Shown here: piece after piece, positions 1 through 6,995 of the stretch | Layout: every line of letters begins with the position of its first letter | How positions within the stretch are numbered: position 1 is the first letter of the stretch | Assembly: GCA_030446945.1 (NCBI GenBank) | Contig: JAUJMI010000023.1 | Span: 1 to 17,596 of the forward strand | Direction of reading: 5' to 3' | Origin: Longimicrobium sp. | GTDB lineage: Bacteria; Gemmatimonadota; Gemmatimonadetes; Longimicrobiales; Longimicrobiaceae | DNA length: 17,596 bases | Notes under the pieces: model-generated | Databases searched by the model: none | Seen by the model: the letters and a program-made list of their open reading frames with translations, nothing else | Told to the model about the DNA's origin: nothing | Made by a program: the position numbers and the translations under genes

Positions 1-1728
1 CGCTGTTCGTCCCCGGCACCCGCGCCTGCAGGTCGCGCCCCGCGCGCGGCAGCGGACGCCCGGCGACCAGGAGGCGTACCTCGGCGGCATCGGCACCGAG
101 ACGCGGCGCGTGGCGGAGCTGGTGCGCGGCGGCGACGGCGTGCTGCGCGCCCAGTTCCAGTGGCCGGACTCGGTGGTGTACGCGCTCTTTGCGGTGGAGG
201 CGCCGGACGGGAGCGTCGTCGACACGCACGGCAACCAGGGGTGGGAGCTGATGGCGCGCGGCGCGGCGGGCCAGCCCACCGCGGAGGCGCTGGACCAGCG
301 GGCGCGCGACCTCACCCTGCGCAACCCGCTCCTGGGGCTGGCGACCGCCCGCGAAGGCGCGCGGCTCTACCCCGACGATCCGGCAAGCTGGCTCCGGCTC
401 TGGTGGTTCGAAGGATACGCGCAGGGCCGCGGCGAAACCGATTCCGCATCGCTGCAGCCGCGCCGCGCGCGGCTTGCGCTGCTCACGCGCATCGTGCAGG
501 CGAAGCCCCGCCCCACCGGCGACGAGCTGGGGGCGATGGCGCACCTGGCGCGCCGGCTCCGGGACGAGGAGGCCGCGGACGTGTGGGAGGCGCGCCTGCT
601 TCGCGAGCATCCGCGCCACCGCGAGGCCGTTCCCGTCCGCATGAAGGCGGCGATGGCTCCGCACCCGAGCAGCATCGAAGGGAAGCTGGCCGCGCTGGAG
701 CCGCTCTGGGCCGAGCTGGGCGCCGTTGACGACTACCTGCTGATGGTCGGTACTGAGAACGCCTCAGCGGCGGCGACCCGGCTGCGGTCGTGCGCTGGAC
801 GGACCGCCTGCTGGCCCACGTCCCGATCATTGAGGCGCAGTCGCGCGCGGCGCGCGCCGTGGCGGAGCGGCCGGCTACGCGGGCTGACGGAATGCGCCAC
901 ATCCGCCGCATCCTCGCCCGGCTGGCCGAGGCGCGCGACGCGGACCGGGACCTCTTCCGCACCACGCCCCTGCAGCGCGACCGCGACGCGGAGCGCCAGG
1001 CGGAGCTGCTCGCCGCGCACGGCCAGGCGCTGGCGGCGTCGGGGCAGGTGCCGGCGGCGCTCGACACCCTGCGAGCGGCATCGTCGCGGAGCGCGCGGGT
1101 GCCGCTCCTGCGCGAGATCGCCGCCGCGCAGCTCGCCGGGGGAGACACGGCGGGCGCCGCCCGGAGCTGGGCCCGTGCGGCGGGAGCCGGAGCGGGGGCG
1201 GCGCTGGCGGACAGCGTGCGCGAGCAGATCGGCGCCCGCTTCGCGCCGGACCGCTGGGCGGCGGACGAGGCCGCGGCGCGCGCGGAGCTCGGCGCACGCA
1301 TTCGTCGCGCGGAGGTCAGCCGGCCGGTCGCGGGCGGGCTGCGGCTGGTGGATGGCGCCGGAGCGCCCGCCGCGCTGCGGGGGAACGCGGCGGGGAGGCC
1401 GACGGTGGTGGTCTTCGGAAAGAGCGGCTGCGGCTTCAGCCTCCGCGCGCTGCCGCAACTGGAGCGGGTGGCGGCCCGGCTCGCGAGCGACGGCGTCCGC
1501 ACCGTCCTGGTGACCGACGAGGCGCCGAGCGCGGAGCTGCAGCGTTTCTTTGCTGCGCGCGGCTACACGGGGCCGCTCCTCTTCGACCCCTCGCGCTCCA
1601 CGCAGGCGGCGTTCGGGTCGGCGGGGACGCCGGAGTACTTCGTGGTGGACGGGGCGGGGACGATCCGCTTCGAGTACAGCTCGCTGGACGAGCTTCCGGC
1701 GCAGGTGGCGGCGCTCGCACGGCGCTGA
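1..1728 (+). pseudogene. Thioredoxin-fold (TlpA/redoxin-like) protein, 5'-partial, with a frameshift
   Basis: Coding is open at the left edge, so the N-terminus is outside the window. The first part reads in frame 2, with a domain containing VYALFAVEAPDG and then helical, TPR-like sequence (ARLYPDDPASWLRLWW), as far as DDYLLMVG near 750. The protein continues in frame 1 as ERLSGGDPAAVVRWTDRLLAH from about 757, through more alanine-rich helical repeats, to a C-terminal thioredoxin-like domain (roughly 1375-1728). That domain shows the beta strand TVVVFGKSGCGFS, the following LPQLERV helix, and the cis-proline region GTPEYFVVD. Joining the frames needs one missing base at about 752-757. The usual CxxC is CGFS, so only one cysteine remains. 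By family it would be a periplasmic or envelope redox or redox-derived protein; no substrate can be named. The break may be true decay or a sequencing error. A second break near the left edge cannot be excluded. Confidence 0.7.
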
Positions 1729-1734
1729 CCGATC

Positions 1735-1764
1735 GCGGGGGCGGCGCCTGTGCGCCGCCCCCGC
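1735..1764. terminator. Shared hairpin terminator between convergent genes
   Basis: A perfect 13-bp stem (GCGGGGGCGGCGC pairing with GCGCCGCCCCCGC) closes a 4-nt CTGT loop. It starts 6 nt after the stop of the thioredoxin-like gene and lies 11 nt beyond the stop of the minus-strand ORF ending at 1776, so it can serve both directions. There is no strong T tract on either side, so termination is inferred from stem strength and position. Confidence 0.6.
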
Positions 1765-1775
1765 CCATCAGCCGA

Positions 1776-2239
1776 TCACCCGCGTGGGTTCCGCCTCCGT
1801 CCAGCTTTCGCGTAGCGTGCAGGCGAACCGGCCGCGGGGGTGCCCTCCTTCTGCCGCGTCTGGTGGGGGCGGTCTGCCCACCCCTGAATGCGGCCGTAGA
1901 AGCGTCCGCCGTGGCGCAGGCGGGCCGGGCGCTCGGCGCCACCCTTTACACGGTACAAACCTTTGCCGAGGTTCTCCACCGGAACGGAGTCGCTCTCCAG
2001 CGCGTCGAAGCGCACCTGCCGCCAGAACTCCGCCGGGGTGAGGTCCGGCCGCTGCACGCGGCGGTTCTCCTCGTACACCTCCTTCATCAGCGTCTTGCAG
2101 AAGTCGTATGGGTCGGACGGGGCGGATCGTCGCTCCCGCGCCTAGACGCGAAGACGGTCACGGCGACCGCAGCCGCCGCGGTGCCCACCCACGCCCATCC
2201 CTTACGGCTGCCGCGCCGGCTGCGCGCTTCACCCGTCAC
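1776..2239 (-). pseudogene. Small membrane-anchored protein, apparently frameshifted
   Basis: A GTG at 2239-2237 overlaps the stop of the upstream serine hydrolase (GTGA), a layout that favours translational coupling. The first frame gives a basic N-terminus and one membrane helix (WAWVGTAAAAVAVTVF), then degenerates into Arg/Thr/Pro-rich sequence and stops at TGATGA near 2090. A second frame is open from about 2141, with protein-like sequence beginning SDPYDFCKTLMKEV before its first ATG at 2087. It continues with LTPAEFWRQVRFDAL and VENLGKGLYRV to the stop at 1776. Because good sequence in the second frame starts upstream of its only ATG, one ORF with a single indel near 2105-2130 explains the data better than two genes; a TGATG-coupled pair is the alternative. 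The family was not recognised. Confidence 0.45.
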
Positions 2240-3702
2240 GGCGCGGCCGCTCCGGCCGGCCCGCGCACCAGGTCACGGATGCGCTCGACGACGGGCCTCC
2301 CCGACCTGCCGTAGTTGGAGAGGACGATGGCGGTGTAGCCGTCCTCCAGGAAGATGTCCATGTTGGTGCTCGTCCCCTGGAAGCCGCCGCTGTGCCCCAC
2401 GATGCCGCGCTTCGGATCGAGGGTGAAGCCGTAGCCGTACTCCGGCGACGACGGCTTGGGCGTGGTGAGGATGCGCACCATCGCGGGGGAGACCAGCTTC
2501 CCCGTGCGGAACGCCTCGGCGAAGCGAAGCATGTCCGGCGCGGTGGAGTAGCCGCCCCCCGCCGGCCCGCCGCGGTAGGGGAGGTCGCTGATGTGGGTGG
2601 TGTACGCGCCGGCGCCGCGCTCGTAGTCGCGGTCGTAGCCGATGGCGGCCACAGGCGGGATGGCGTCCTTTGCGTACCAGTCCGTGCCGCGCATGCCGGC
2701 GGGAGCGTGGATGTGCTCGCCGACGTAGTCGAAGTAGCTCTGCCCGCTCGCCTTCTCGATGACCTTGCCCAGCACCAGGAAGCCGGTGTTGCTGTAGGCC
2801 CAGCGGCTCCCCGGCGTGAAGGCCGGCTCCGAGTCGCGCGCGTAGCCCAGCATCGCGTCCACCGCCGCCGCGCGCGAGTTGCTGATCCCGGTCCCGAGAT
2901 AGCTGCCCAGCCCCGCGGTGTGCGAGAGGAGCTGGCCGATGCGGATCTCCCGCGCGGCGCGCGGGTTGGGGAAGTCCGGGACGTACTTCGAGAGTGGATC
3001 GTCGAAGGAGAGCTTCCCCGCCTCCACCAGCTGCGCGACGGCGACGGCGGTGATCATCTTGTTCATCGACGCCAGGTTGAACGCCGTCTCCAACCCGTTC
3101 TTGCGCCGCGCCTCCTTGTTCGCCTCCCCGTACGCGGCGGTGAAGAGCGGCTTCCCCTCCTTCGCCAGCATCACCACGCCGGAGAAGGCGTCCGCCTCCG
3201 CCTGGCGACGCACGAACTGCTCCAGCGCCTGGATGCGCTCCGCGTCGGTCCGGGGCGGGGTGGCGGCGCGCCCGGCGGGGGCCGGCGCCCGCCGGATCCT
3301 GATCACGGTGATGAGGTGCGGCGGCTTCGGCTCCACCTCCACGCCGATGCGCAGCCACTCGTCCGTAAGCTCGCTCTGCGCCAGCACCTCGGCGGTCCCC
3401 GGGGCGGGCTCGGTGACGCGCTCCACGCGCAGCCGCTTGCTTCGCGAGTGGAGGTCCGAGAGGATGCCGAGGTGCCGCGGCGTCGGCGCGAAGTCGCGGA
3501 ACGAGGCGGCGTAGCTGCGGTCGATGTAGTCCCGTGCGGCGGCCCTGTCGCCCGAGTTGATGAGCGCCACCACCTCGACGGCGCGCGCCGCGGCCGGGGA
3601 ACGCGCGGCCGAGGGGGAGCGCGCCTCCTCGCGCCCGCACGCGGCGAGCGCGACAAGTCCCGCGAGCACGAAGCGGAGGGCCGGCGGAAGGCGTCGCTGC
3701 AT
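2236..3702 (-). CDS. Serine hydrolase of the beta-lactamase (class C/PBP-like) fold, lipoprotein
   Basis: The 488-residue protein starts at ATG 3702 and opens with a lipoprotein signal ending in LVALAAC (Cys about 22), so it is probably anchored in the periplasm. Residues of about 45-155 form a small N-terminal alpha/beta domain seen in related secreted hydrolases. The rest is a beta-lactamase/D-alanyl-D-alanine carboxypeptidase fold: catalytic SMNK (SxxK, Ser about 211), YSN (about 301) and HSG (about 435, in place of KTG). This family includes esterases, peptidases and penicillin-binding proteins, so neither substrate nor antibiotic resistance can be assumed. The frame runs open far upstream to 4632, but that part is antisense to the acyltransferase and the lipoprotein signal fixes the start. 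No clear Shine-Dalgarno is visible. It overlaps the next gene through GTGA and diverges from plsC. Confidence 0.9.
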   Translation of the reverse strand: MQRRLPPALRFVLAGLVALAACGREEARSPSAARSPAAARAVEVVALINSGDRAAARDYIDRSYAASFRDFAPTPRHLGILSDLHSRSKRLRVERVTEPAPGTAEVLAQSELTDEWLRIGVEVEPKPPHLITVIRIRRAPAPAGRAATPPRTDAERIQALEQFVRRQAEADAFSGVVMLAKEGKPLFTAAYGEANKEARRKNGLETAFNLASMNKMITAVAVAQLVEAGKLSFDDPLSKYVPDFPNPRAAREIRIGQLLSHTAGLGSYLGTGISNSRAAAVDAMLGYARDSEPAFTPGSRWAYSNTGFLVLGKVIEKASGQSYFDYVGEHIHAPAGMRGTDWYAKDAIPPVAAIGYDRDYERGAGAYTTHISDLPYRGGPAGGGYSTAPDMLRFAEAFRTGKLVSPAMVRILTTPKPSSPEYGYGFTLDPKRGIVGHSGGFQGTSTNMDIFLEDGYTAIVLSNYGRSGRPVVERIRDLVRGPAGAAAP

Positions 3703-3885
3703 GTGATCCCCGTCGTGGAGGAAGGGCTCGGATAGGTAGCCGTTGCGCTGCACGCGCCCCACGGTGACACCCGGAACGAGCGAGGCGGGCGACCTCTGAC
3801 ACGGGTGGGGTGTACCGACGCCCTGGCCCGGCCTGTGCGGACCCGGCTCGCGGTCCGTCACCTTTCCGCTTCGACCCCTGTTTTC

Positions 3886-4629
3886 GTGATCCAGCGTCTT
3901 GCTTCCGTCTGGGTGTGGCTTTGCAGCGCCCTCATCGTGCTCGTGTGGGTGCCGCTGCTGGGCGTCGTGTACCTGTTCACCGCACCCGGCGACCCTGGGC
4001 GCTACACCGTGGGGCGCTGGTTCCGGCGCGCGGCGGTGGTGCTGGTGGCGCTCAACCCGCTGTGGAAGTTCCGCACGACCGGGGTGCGCATCCACGATCC
4101 GCGCAGGCCGTACGTGGCTGTGGCGAACCACGAGTCGTTCGCGGACATCTTTCTGATCTCGCACCTGCCTTGGGAGATGAAGTGGCTTTCCAAGGAGGCC
4201 ATCTTCAAGATCCCCATGATGGGGTGGATGATGCGGATGGCCGGCGACATCGCCGTGCGCCGCGGCGAGGCCCGCAGCCGCGCCAGTGCGATGGAGGAGT
4301 GCCGGGACCGCCTGGCCAAGGGCGTCAGCGTGATGATCATGCCCGAGGGGACGCGCTCCGCCACCGGCGAGCTTCAGCAGTTCCGCGACGGCGCCTTTCG
4401 GCTGGCGGTGGAGCTGGGGTGCCCCATCCTCCCCATCGCCGTCGCCGGCACGCGCGACGCCATCCCCAAGGGCACCTGGGTGATCAACCGCGCCCGCGCC
4501 GTGGCGCAGGTCCTTCCCCCGGTGGAGACGGCGGGGCTCACGCTGGCGGACGTGCCCGCCCTGCGCGACCGGGTGCGCGCGATGATCGGGGAGGCGCGGG
4601 ATGGGCTGTTCCGGGAGCTGGCGCGGTAG
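3886..4629 (+). CDS. plsC: 1-acyl-sn-glycerol-3-phosphate acyltransferase (PlsC family)
   Basis: The predicted 247-residue membrane enzyme moves an acyl chain to lysophosphatidic acid, giving phosphatidic acid for phospholipid synthesis. An N-terminal hydrophobic helix (residues about 5-31) precedes the catalytic NHESFAD motif (the HX4D dyad, His about 82 and Asp about 87), the GDIAVRRG region (about 120-127), the substrate-binding EGTRS (about 154-158) and ILPIAVAGTRD. These four blocks in order are diagnostic of the PlsC/LPLAT superfamily. GTG at 3886 is chosen because it places the hydrophobic helix at the N-terminus and gives normal family length; GTG at 3805 would add 27 residues with no recognisable feature. 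Neither start has a clear ribosome binding site. It diverges from the serine hydrolase, with a 183-nt gap in which no convincing promoter was seen. Related acyltransferases with other acceptors remain possible. Confidence 0.88.
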   Translation: MIQRLASVWVWLCSALIVLVWVPLLGVVYLFTAPGDPGRYTVGRWFRRAAVVLVALNPLWKFRTTGVRIHDPRRPYVAVANHESFADIFLISHLPWEMKWLSKEAIFKIPMMGWMMRMAGDIAVRRGEARSRASAMEECRDRLAKGVSVMIMPEGTRSATGELQQFRDGAFRLAVELGCPILPIAVAGTRDAIPKGTWVINRARAVAQVLPPVETAGLTLADVPALRDRVRAMIGEARDGLFRELAR

Positions 4630-4690
4630 CAAGGGGTTGTCTGTGGCCCTTGCGTTCCCTCAATGTCTCTGTGTGATGCTTTTCACTTGT

Positions 4691-4732
4691 TGTTCTCCTC
4701 TCCTGCGTCTCTGCGCCTCTGCGTGAGACTCC
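4691..4732. repeat. Copy A of a dispersed GCGCCTCTGCGTGAG-type repeat
   Basis: This stretch between plsC and the next gene carries the core GCGCCTCTGCGTGAG (4713-4727), preceded by a pyrimidine-rich TTCTCCTCTCC block and a degenerate TCTCTGCG duplication. The same core with one change, GCGCCTCCGCGTGAG, recurs at 6960-6974 with the same flanks (TTCTCCTC before, CCGG after). Sequences of this style scatter through intergenic DNA of many environmental bacteria and give spurious peptides of the HAEAQRRR type. No function is known. Confidence 0.6.
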
Positions 4733-4760
4733 GGTTGTGGGGTTGCACATACCTTTTTGA

Positions 4761-4778
4761 CGACTGGTATTACAGTCG
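4761..4778. promoter_or_regulatory. Operator-like inverted repeat upstream of the NTF2-like gene
   Basis: CGACTG and CAGTCG form perfect 6-nt half-sites around a 6-nt AT-rich spacer (GTATTA), 118 nt before the ATG at 4897. The spacer is AT-rich in otherwise GC-rich DNA, and the size suits a dimeric regulator, but no regulator is known and no matching promoter was found. Confidence 0.25.
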
Positions 4779-4896
4779 ACTGCCGCTGGCACAAGGTTAA
4801 TCTCGGACGGGCAGCCCTGGTGGCCGTCCGGTCTGGTGAGGGTGCTGGATCCCTTGTAGTCACGCGCCCTTTCCGTTCCCCTTCTCCCCGACTCCA

Positions 4897-5388
4897 ATGA
4901 AAATCGCACTCGTGCTGGCCGCGCTGCTGCTTCCCGCCGCGCTCCAGGCTCAGGCCTCCACACCCGCGACCGCGCCGCGCGATCCCGCCCCGGCCACCGC
5001 GGCCGATTCCGCGGCGATCCGGCGGGCGGCGCTGGACTACATCGAAGGATGGTACACGGGAGACGCCGCGCGGATGCAGCGCGCTCTGCATCCGCAGCTG
5101 GCGAAGAGGTGGGTCAGGACGGACGAAAAGGGAGAGAGCTGGGCGGGCGACACCAGCGCCGAGACGCTCATCCACCAGACGCGGCGCGGCGTCGGCACCG
5201 ACGTGCCTCCGGCCGAGCGCCGGACGGAAGCGCGAATTCTCGACATCTACGGCGATCTTGCCTCCGTCCGCCTGAACTCCACGCGGCTGGTGGACTACAT
5301 GCACCTGGTGCGCTGGAACGGCGAGTGGAAGATCCTGAACGTGCTCTGGGATCTGCGTCCGGAGTTCAAGGAGCGTCCGGGGCGCTGA
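4897..5388 (+). CDS. Secreted NTF2-like (putative lumazine-binding/SnoaL-like) protein
   Basis: The 163-residue product begins with a signal peptide (KIALVLAALLLPAALQAQA), so it is exported. After a Pro/Ala/Thr linker the domain begins DSAAIRRAALDYIEGWYTGDAARMQRALHP, the usual first helix and early strand of the NTF2-like fold. It ends in paired strands (DLASVRLNS, DYMHLVRWNGEWKILNVLW), the conical beta sheet of this family. Such proteins bind small ligands or serve as accessory domains; no catalytic residues can be assigned here. ATG at 4897 is chosen because the signal peptide starts there. There is no obvious ribosome binding site. It follows plsC after a 267-nt gap containing a repeat and a palindrome, so it is probably transcribed separately. 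Confidence 0.8.
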   Translation: MKIALVLAALLLPAALQAQASTPATAPRDPAPATAADSAAIRRAALDYIEGWYTGDAARMQRALHPQLAKRWVRTDEKGESWAGDTSAETLIHQTRRGVGTDVPPAERRTEARILDIYGDLASVRLNSTRLVDYMHLVRWNGEWKILNVLWDLRPEFKERPGR

Positions 5389-5466
5389 GGCATCCATCGA
5401 CGCGCTGGCGTGGAACCGCATCCCCGGGGTGACGGGCGGGCCCCCTCCCCGCTCGTCACCTCGCTG

Positions 5467-5488
5467 CCCCCAATAACTACCCTGGGGG
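5467..5488. terminator. Possible terminator hairpin after the NTF2-like gene
   Basis: CCCCCA and TGGGGG form a 6-bp stem around a 10-nt loop, 78 nt after the stop at 5388. No T tract follows and the loop is long. It may instead be part of an intergenic repeat (runs of C and G surround it). Confidence 0.3.
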
Positions 5489-5584
5489 AGGGGCGCTGTG
5501 CGTCGCGGGCGCTCTCCCCGGCTTGTACAACCGTCGCCAGTCCGCCTGCCGGCGAACCACGCGCGGATCTGCCTCCAGCAAGCG

Positions 5585-5852
5585 GGCTCCTCCTGACGTG
5601 GGCGGCGGAAACCCTCGAGCACGACCGTCCAGAACCGGCGAGAGTGCTCCGGGATGACGAGCGTCGGCAGGAGTCGCTCGAGCGCCTCGGGGCGCACGAG
5701 CTTCGCCACCGCGTCCGCGCTTCCCTGGGTCAGCACCCGCGAGGACGATGGGGTTTTCGGGATCCACTACCTCGTCCGGGCCGCGCATCCCAGAACAGCT
5801 CCGGGAACTCGCCATAGCGGTACGTGGGCTCGGACTGCTCAGGTAGTACCAC
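5585..5852 (-). pseudogene. DUF6922-like (AbiEi/antitoxin-associated) gene with two frameshifts
   Basis: A good Shine-Dalgarno (AGGAGG, 5863-5858) stands 5 nt before GTG at 5852. The first frame gives PTYRYGEFPELFWDARP. A one-base shift in a G/C run near 5778-5783 leads to DEVVDPENPIVLA, and a second near 5736-5740 to VLTQGSADAVAKLVRPEAL and then LVIPEHSRRFWTVVLEGFRR. Spliced together this reads as one continuous small protein with the pattern ELFWD...V(D)...VLA(R)VLTQGS, typical as I recall of DUF6922 proteins often encoded before AbiEii-type nucleotidyltransferases. No toxin gene follows. Where it ends is unclear, because the last frame runs on without a stop. Either the gene is dead or the homopolymer-adjacent indels are assembly errors. 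Confidence 0.5.
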
Positions 5853-5948
5853 GATCACCTCCTCCCGGCTCGGCGTCTCGACTCGTGACGGTGCTATCAT
5901 CGTGCCCCGTGCGTCCCCGGGGGAACCCGTCCGGCCTGCGGATTTCCC

Positions 5949-6890
5949 TCAGTCCTCGCGCAGGTCGCGGCCGGTGAGGGAAAGGAACACGTCGTCGAGG
6001 GTGGCGCGGTGTGTGGCGAGAGCCGTCAGCTGCCCGCCCTCCGCCGCCACCAGGGCGAGGAGCGGTGGAAGGGAAAGGTGCGGCTCGTCGACGGTGAGGA
6101 GGATGGAGTGGCCGCGGCGGCGGAGGCGGGTGACGCCAGGGAGGGCGCGCAGGGCGTCTTCGGCGGGCGGGGCGCTGGTGGCGAACTCGATGACGTGCGC
6201 CCCGCCCAAACCGTGGATCAGCTCGGCCGGGGTGCCCTCCGCGATCGTCTCGCCGTGGTCCATGATGGCGATGCGGTCTGCCAGGTACTCGGCCTCGTCC
6301 ATGAAGTGCGTGGTGAGCAGGATGGTGCCGCCGCGCGCCTTGAACGCCTCGCACACGTCCCACAGCTGCCGGCGCGACTGCGGATCGAGGCCGGTGGTCG
6401 GCTCGTCCAGGAAGAGGATCGCCGGGTCGCCGGCGAGCGCGCACGCCACCGAGAGGCGCTGCCGCTGGCCGCCCGAGAGGTGGCGAACCTGCGTGGCGCG
6501 CTTCTCCTCCAGCTGCACGAACGCGATCAGCTCCCCCACCGACGGCCCCCGTGGATAGAAGGAGCGGAAGAGGCGCACGATCTCCTCCGCCGTGGCGCGG
6601 TCCGGGAACTCGCTCTCCTGCAGCTGCACTCCCAGCCGCTCGCGGATGCGTTGCGGCTCGCGCTCCCACGCCATCCCCAGGATCTCCACCTGGCCGCCGT
6701 CGCGCTCCTGGAGGCCTTCCAGGATCTCGATGGTGGTGGTCTTTCCCGCCCCGTTGGGCCCCAGCAGCCCCAGGCACTCGCCCTGCCGCACGTCCAGGTC
6801 CAGCGCCTTCACCGCCACGGTGTCGCCGAACCGCTTGTGCAGCCCGCGGCAGCGGATGGCGAGCGTGCCTTGTTCAGCGAGTGCGTACAT
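5949..6890 (-). CDS. ABC transporter ATP-binding protein (ABC-2/DrrA-like)
   Basis: The 313-residue protein holds a complete nucleotide-binding domain: Walker A GPNGAGKT (about 44-51), the signature LSGGQRQRLS (about 137), Walker B ILFLDEP with the D-loop GLDP (about 157-167), and the switch histidine in LLTTHFMDEAE. The last 80 residues form the short C-terminal extension common in DrrA/CcmA-type ATPases of ABC-2 exporters, ending near LATHRATLDDVFLSLTGRDL. It powers export of an unknown substrate at the inner membrane. ATG 6890 is preferred; a GTG at 6923 would add 11 residues. An ABC-2 permease usually follows such a gene, but here a decayed DUF6922-like gene lies downstream and an unrelated lipoprotein upstream, so the partner must lie elsewhere or be lost. 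Confidence 0.9.
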   Translation of the reverse strand: MYALAEQGTLAIRCRGLHKRFGDTVAVKALDLDVRQGECLGLLGPNGAGKTTTIEILEGLQERDGGQVEILGMAWEREPQRIRERLGVQLQESEFPDRATAEEIVRLFRSFYPRGPSVGELIAFVQLEEKRATQVRHLSGGQRQRLSVACALAGDPAILFLDEPTTGLDPQSRRQLWDVCEAFKARGGTILLTTHFMDEAEYLADRIAIMDHGETIAEGTPAELIHGLGGAHVIEFATSAPPAEDALRALPGVTRLRRRGHSILLTVDEPHLSLPPLLALVAAEGGQLTALATHRATLDDVFLSLTGRDLRED

Positions 6891-6947
6891 GCTTTCGTGC
6901 AGTCCCGTGCAAACGAAACTCACGCGGAGCCGCGGACGGATCTTCGG

Positions 6948-6980
6948 CGTTTCTCCTCCGCGCCTCCGCGTGAGGCCGGC
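6948..6980. repeat. Copy B of the dispersed GCGCCTCYGCGTGAG-type repeat
   Basis: The core GCGCCTCCGCGTGAG (6960-6974) matches copy A at 4713-4727 in 14 of 15 positions and has the same TTCTCCTC lead-in and CCGG tail. It fills most of the gap between the ABC ATPase start and the lipoprotein stop. The orientation on the + strand is the same as copy A. Confidence 0.6.
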
Positions 6981-6995
6981 TGTTTTTCGGCCAGC

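Noticed and set aside
3805..3885. GTG 3805 start for the PlsC-type gene
   Set aside because: It adds 27 featureless residues before the membrane helix; it is possible but less likely than 3886.
3703..4632. Upstream extension of the serine hydrolase frame to 798 residues
   Set aside because: It is antisense to the PlsC-type gene and His/Arg-rich without features; the lipoprotein signal at 3702 marks the true start.
5477..5600. A second small protein (LLEADPRVVRRQADWRRLYKPG) after the DUF6922-like remnant
   Set aside because: It looks slightly protein-like but has no start, overlaps another frame of the same remnant, and matches no family I know.
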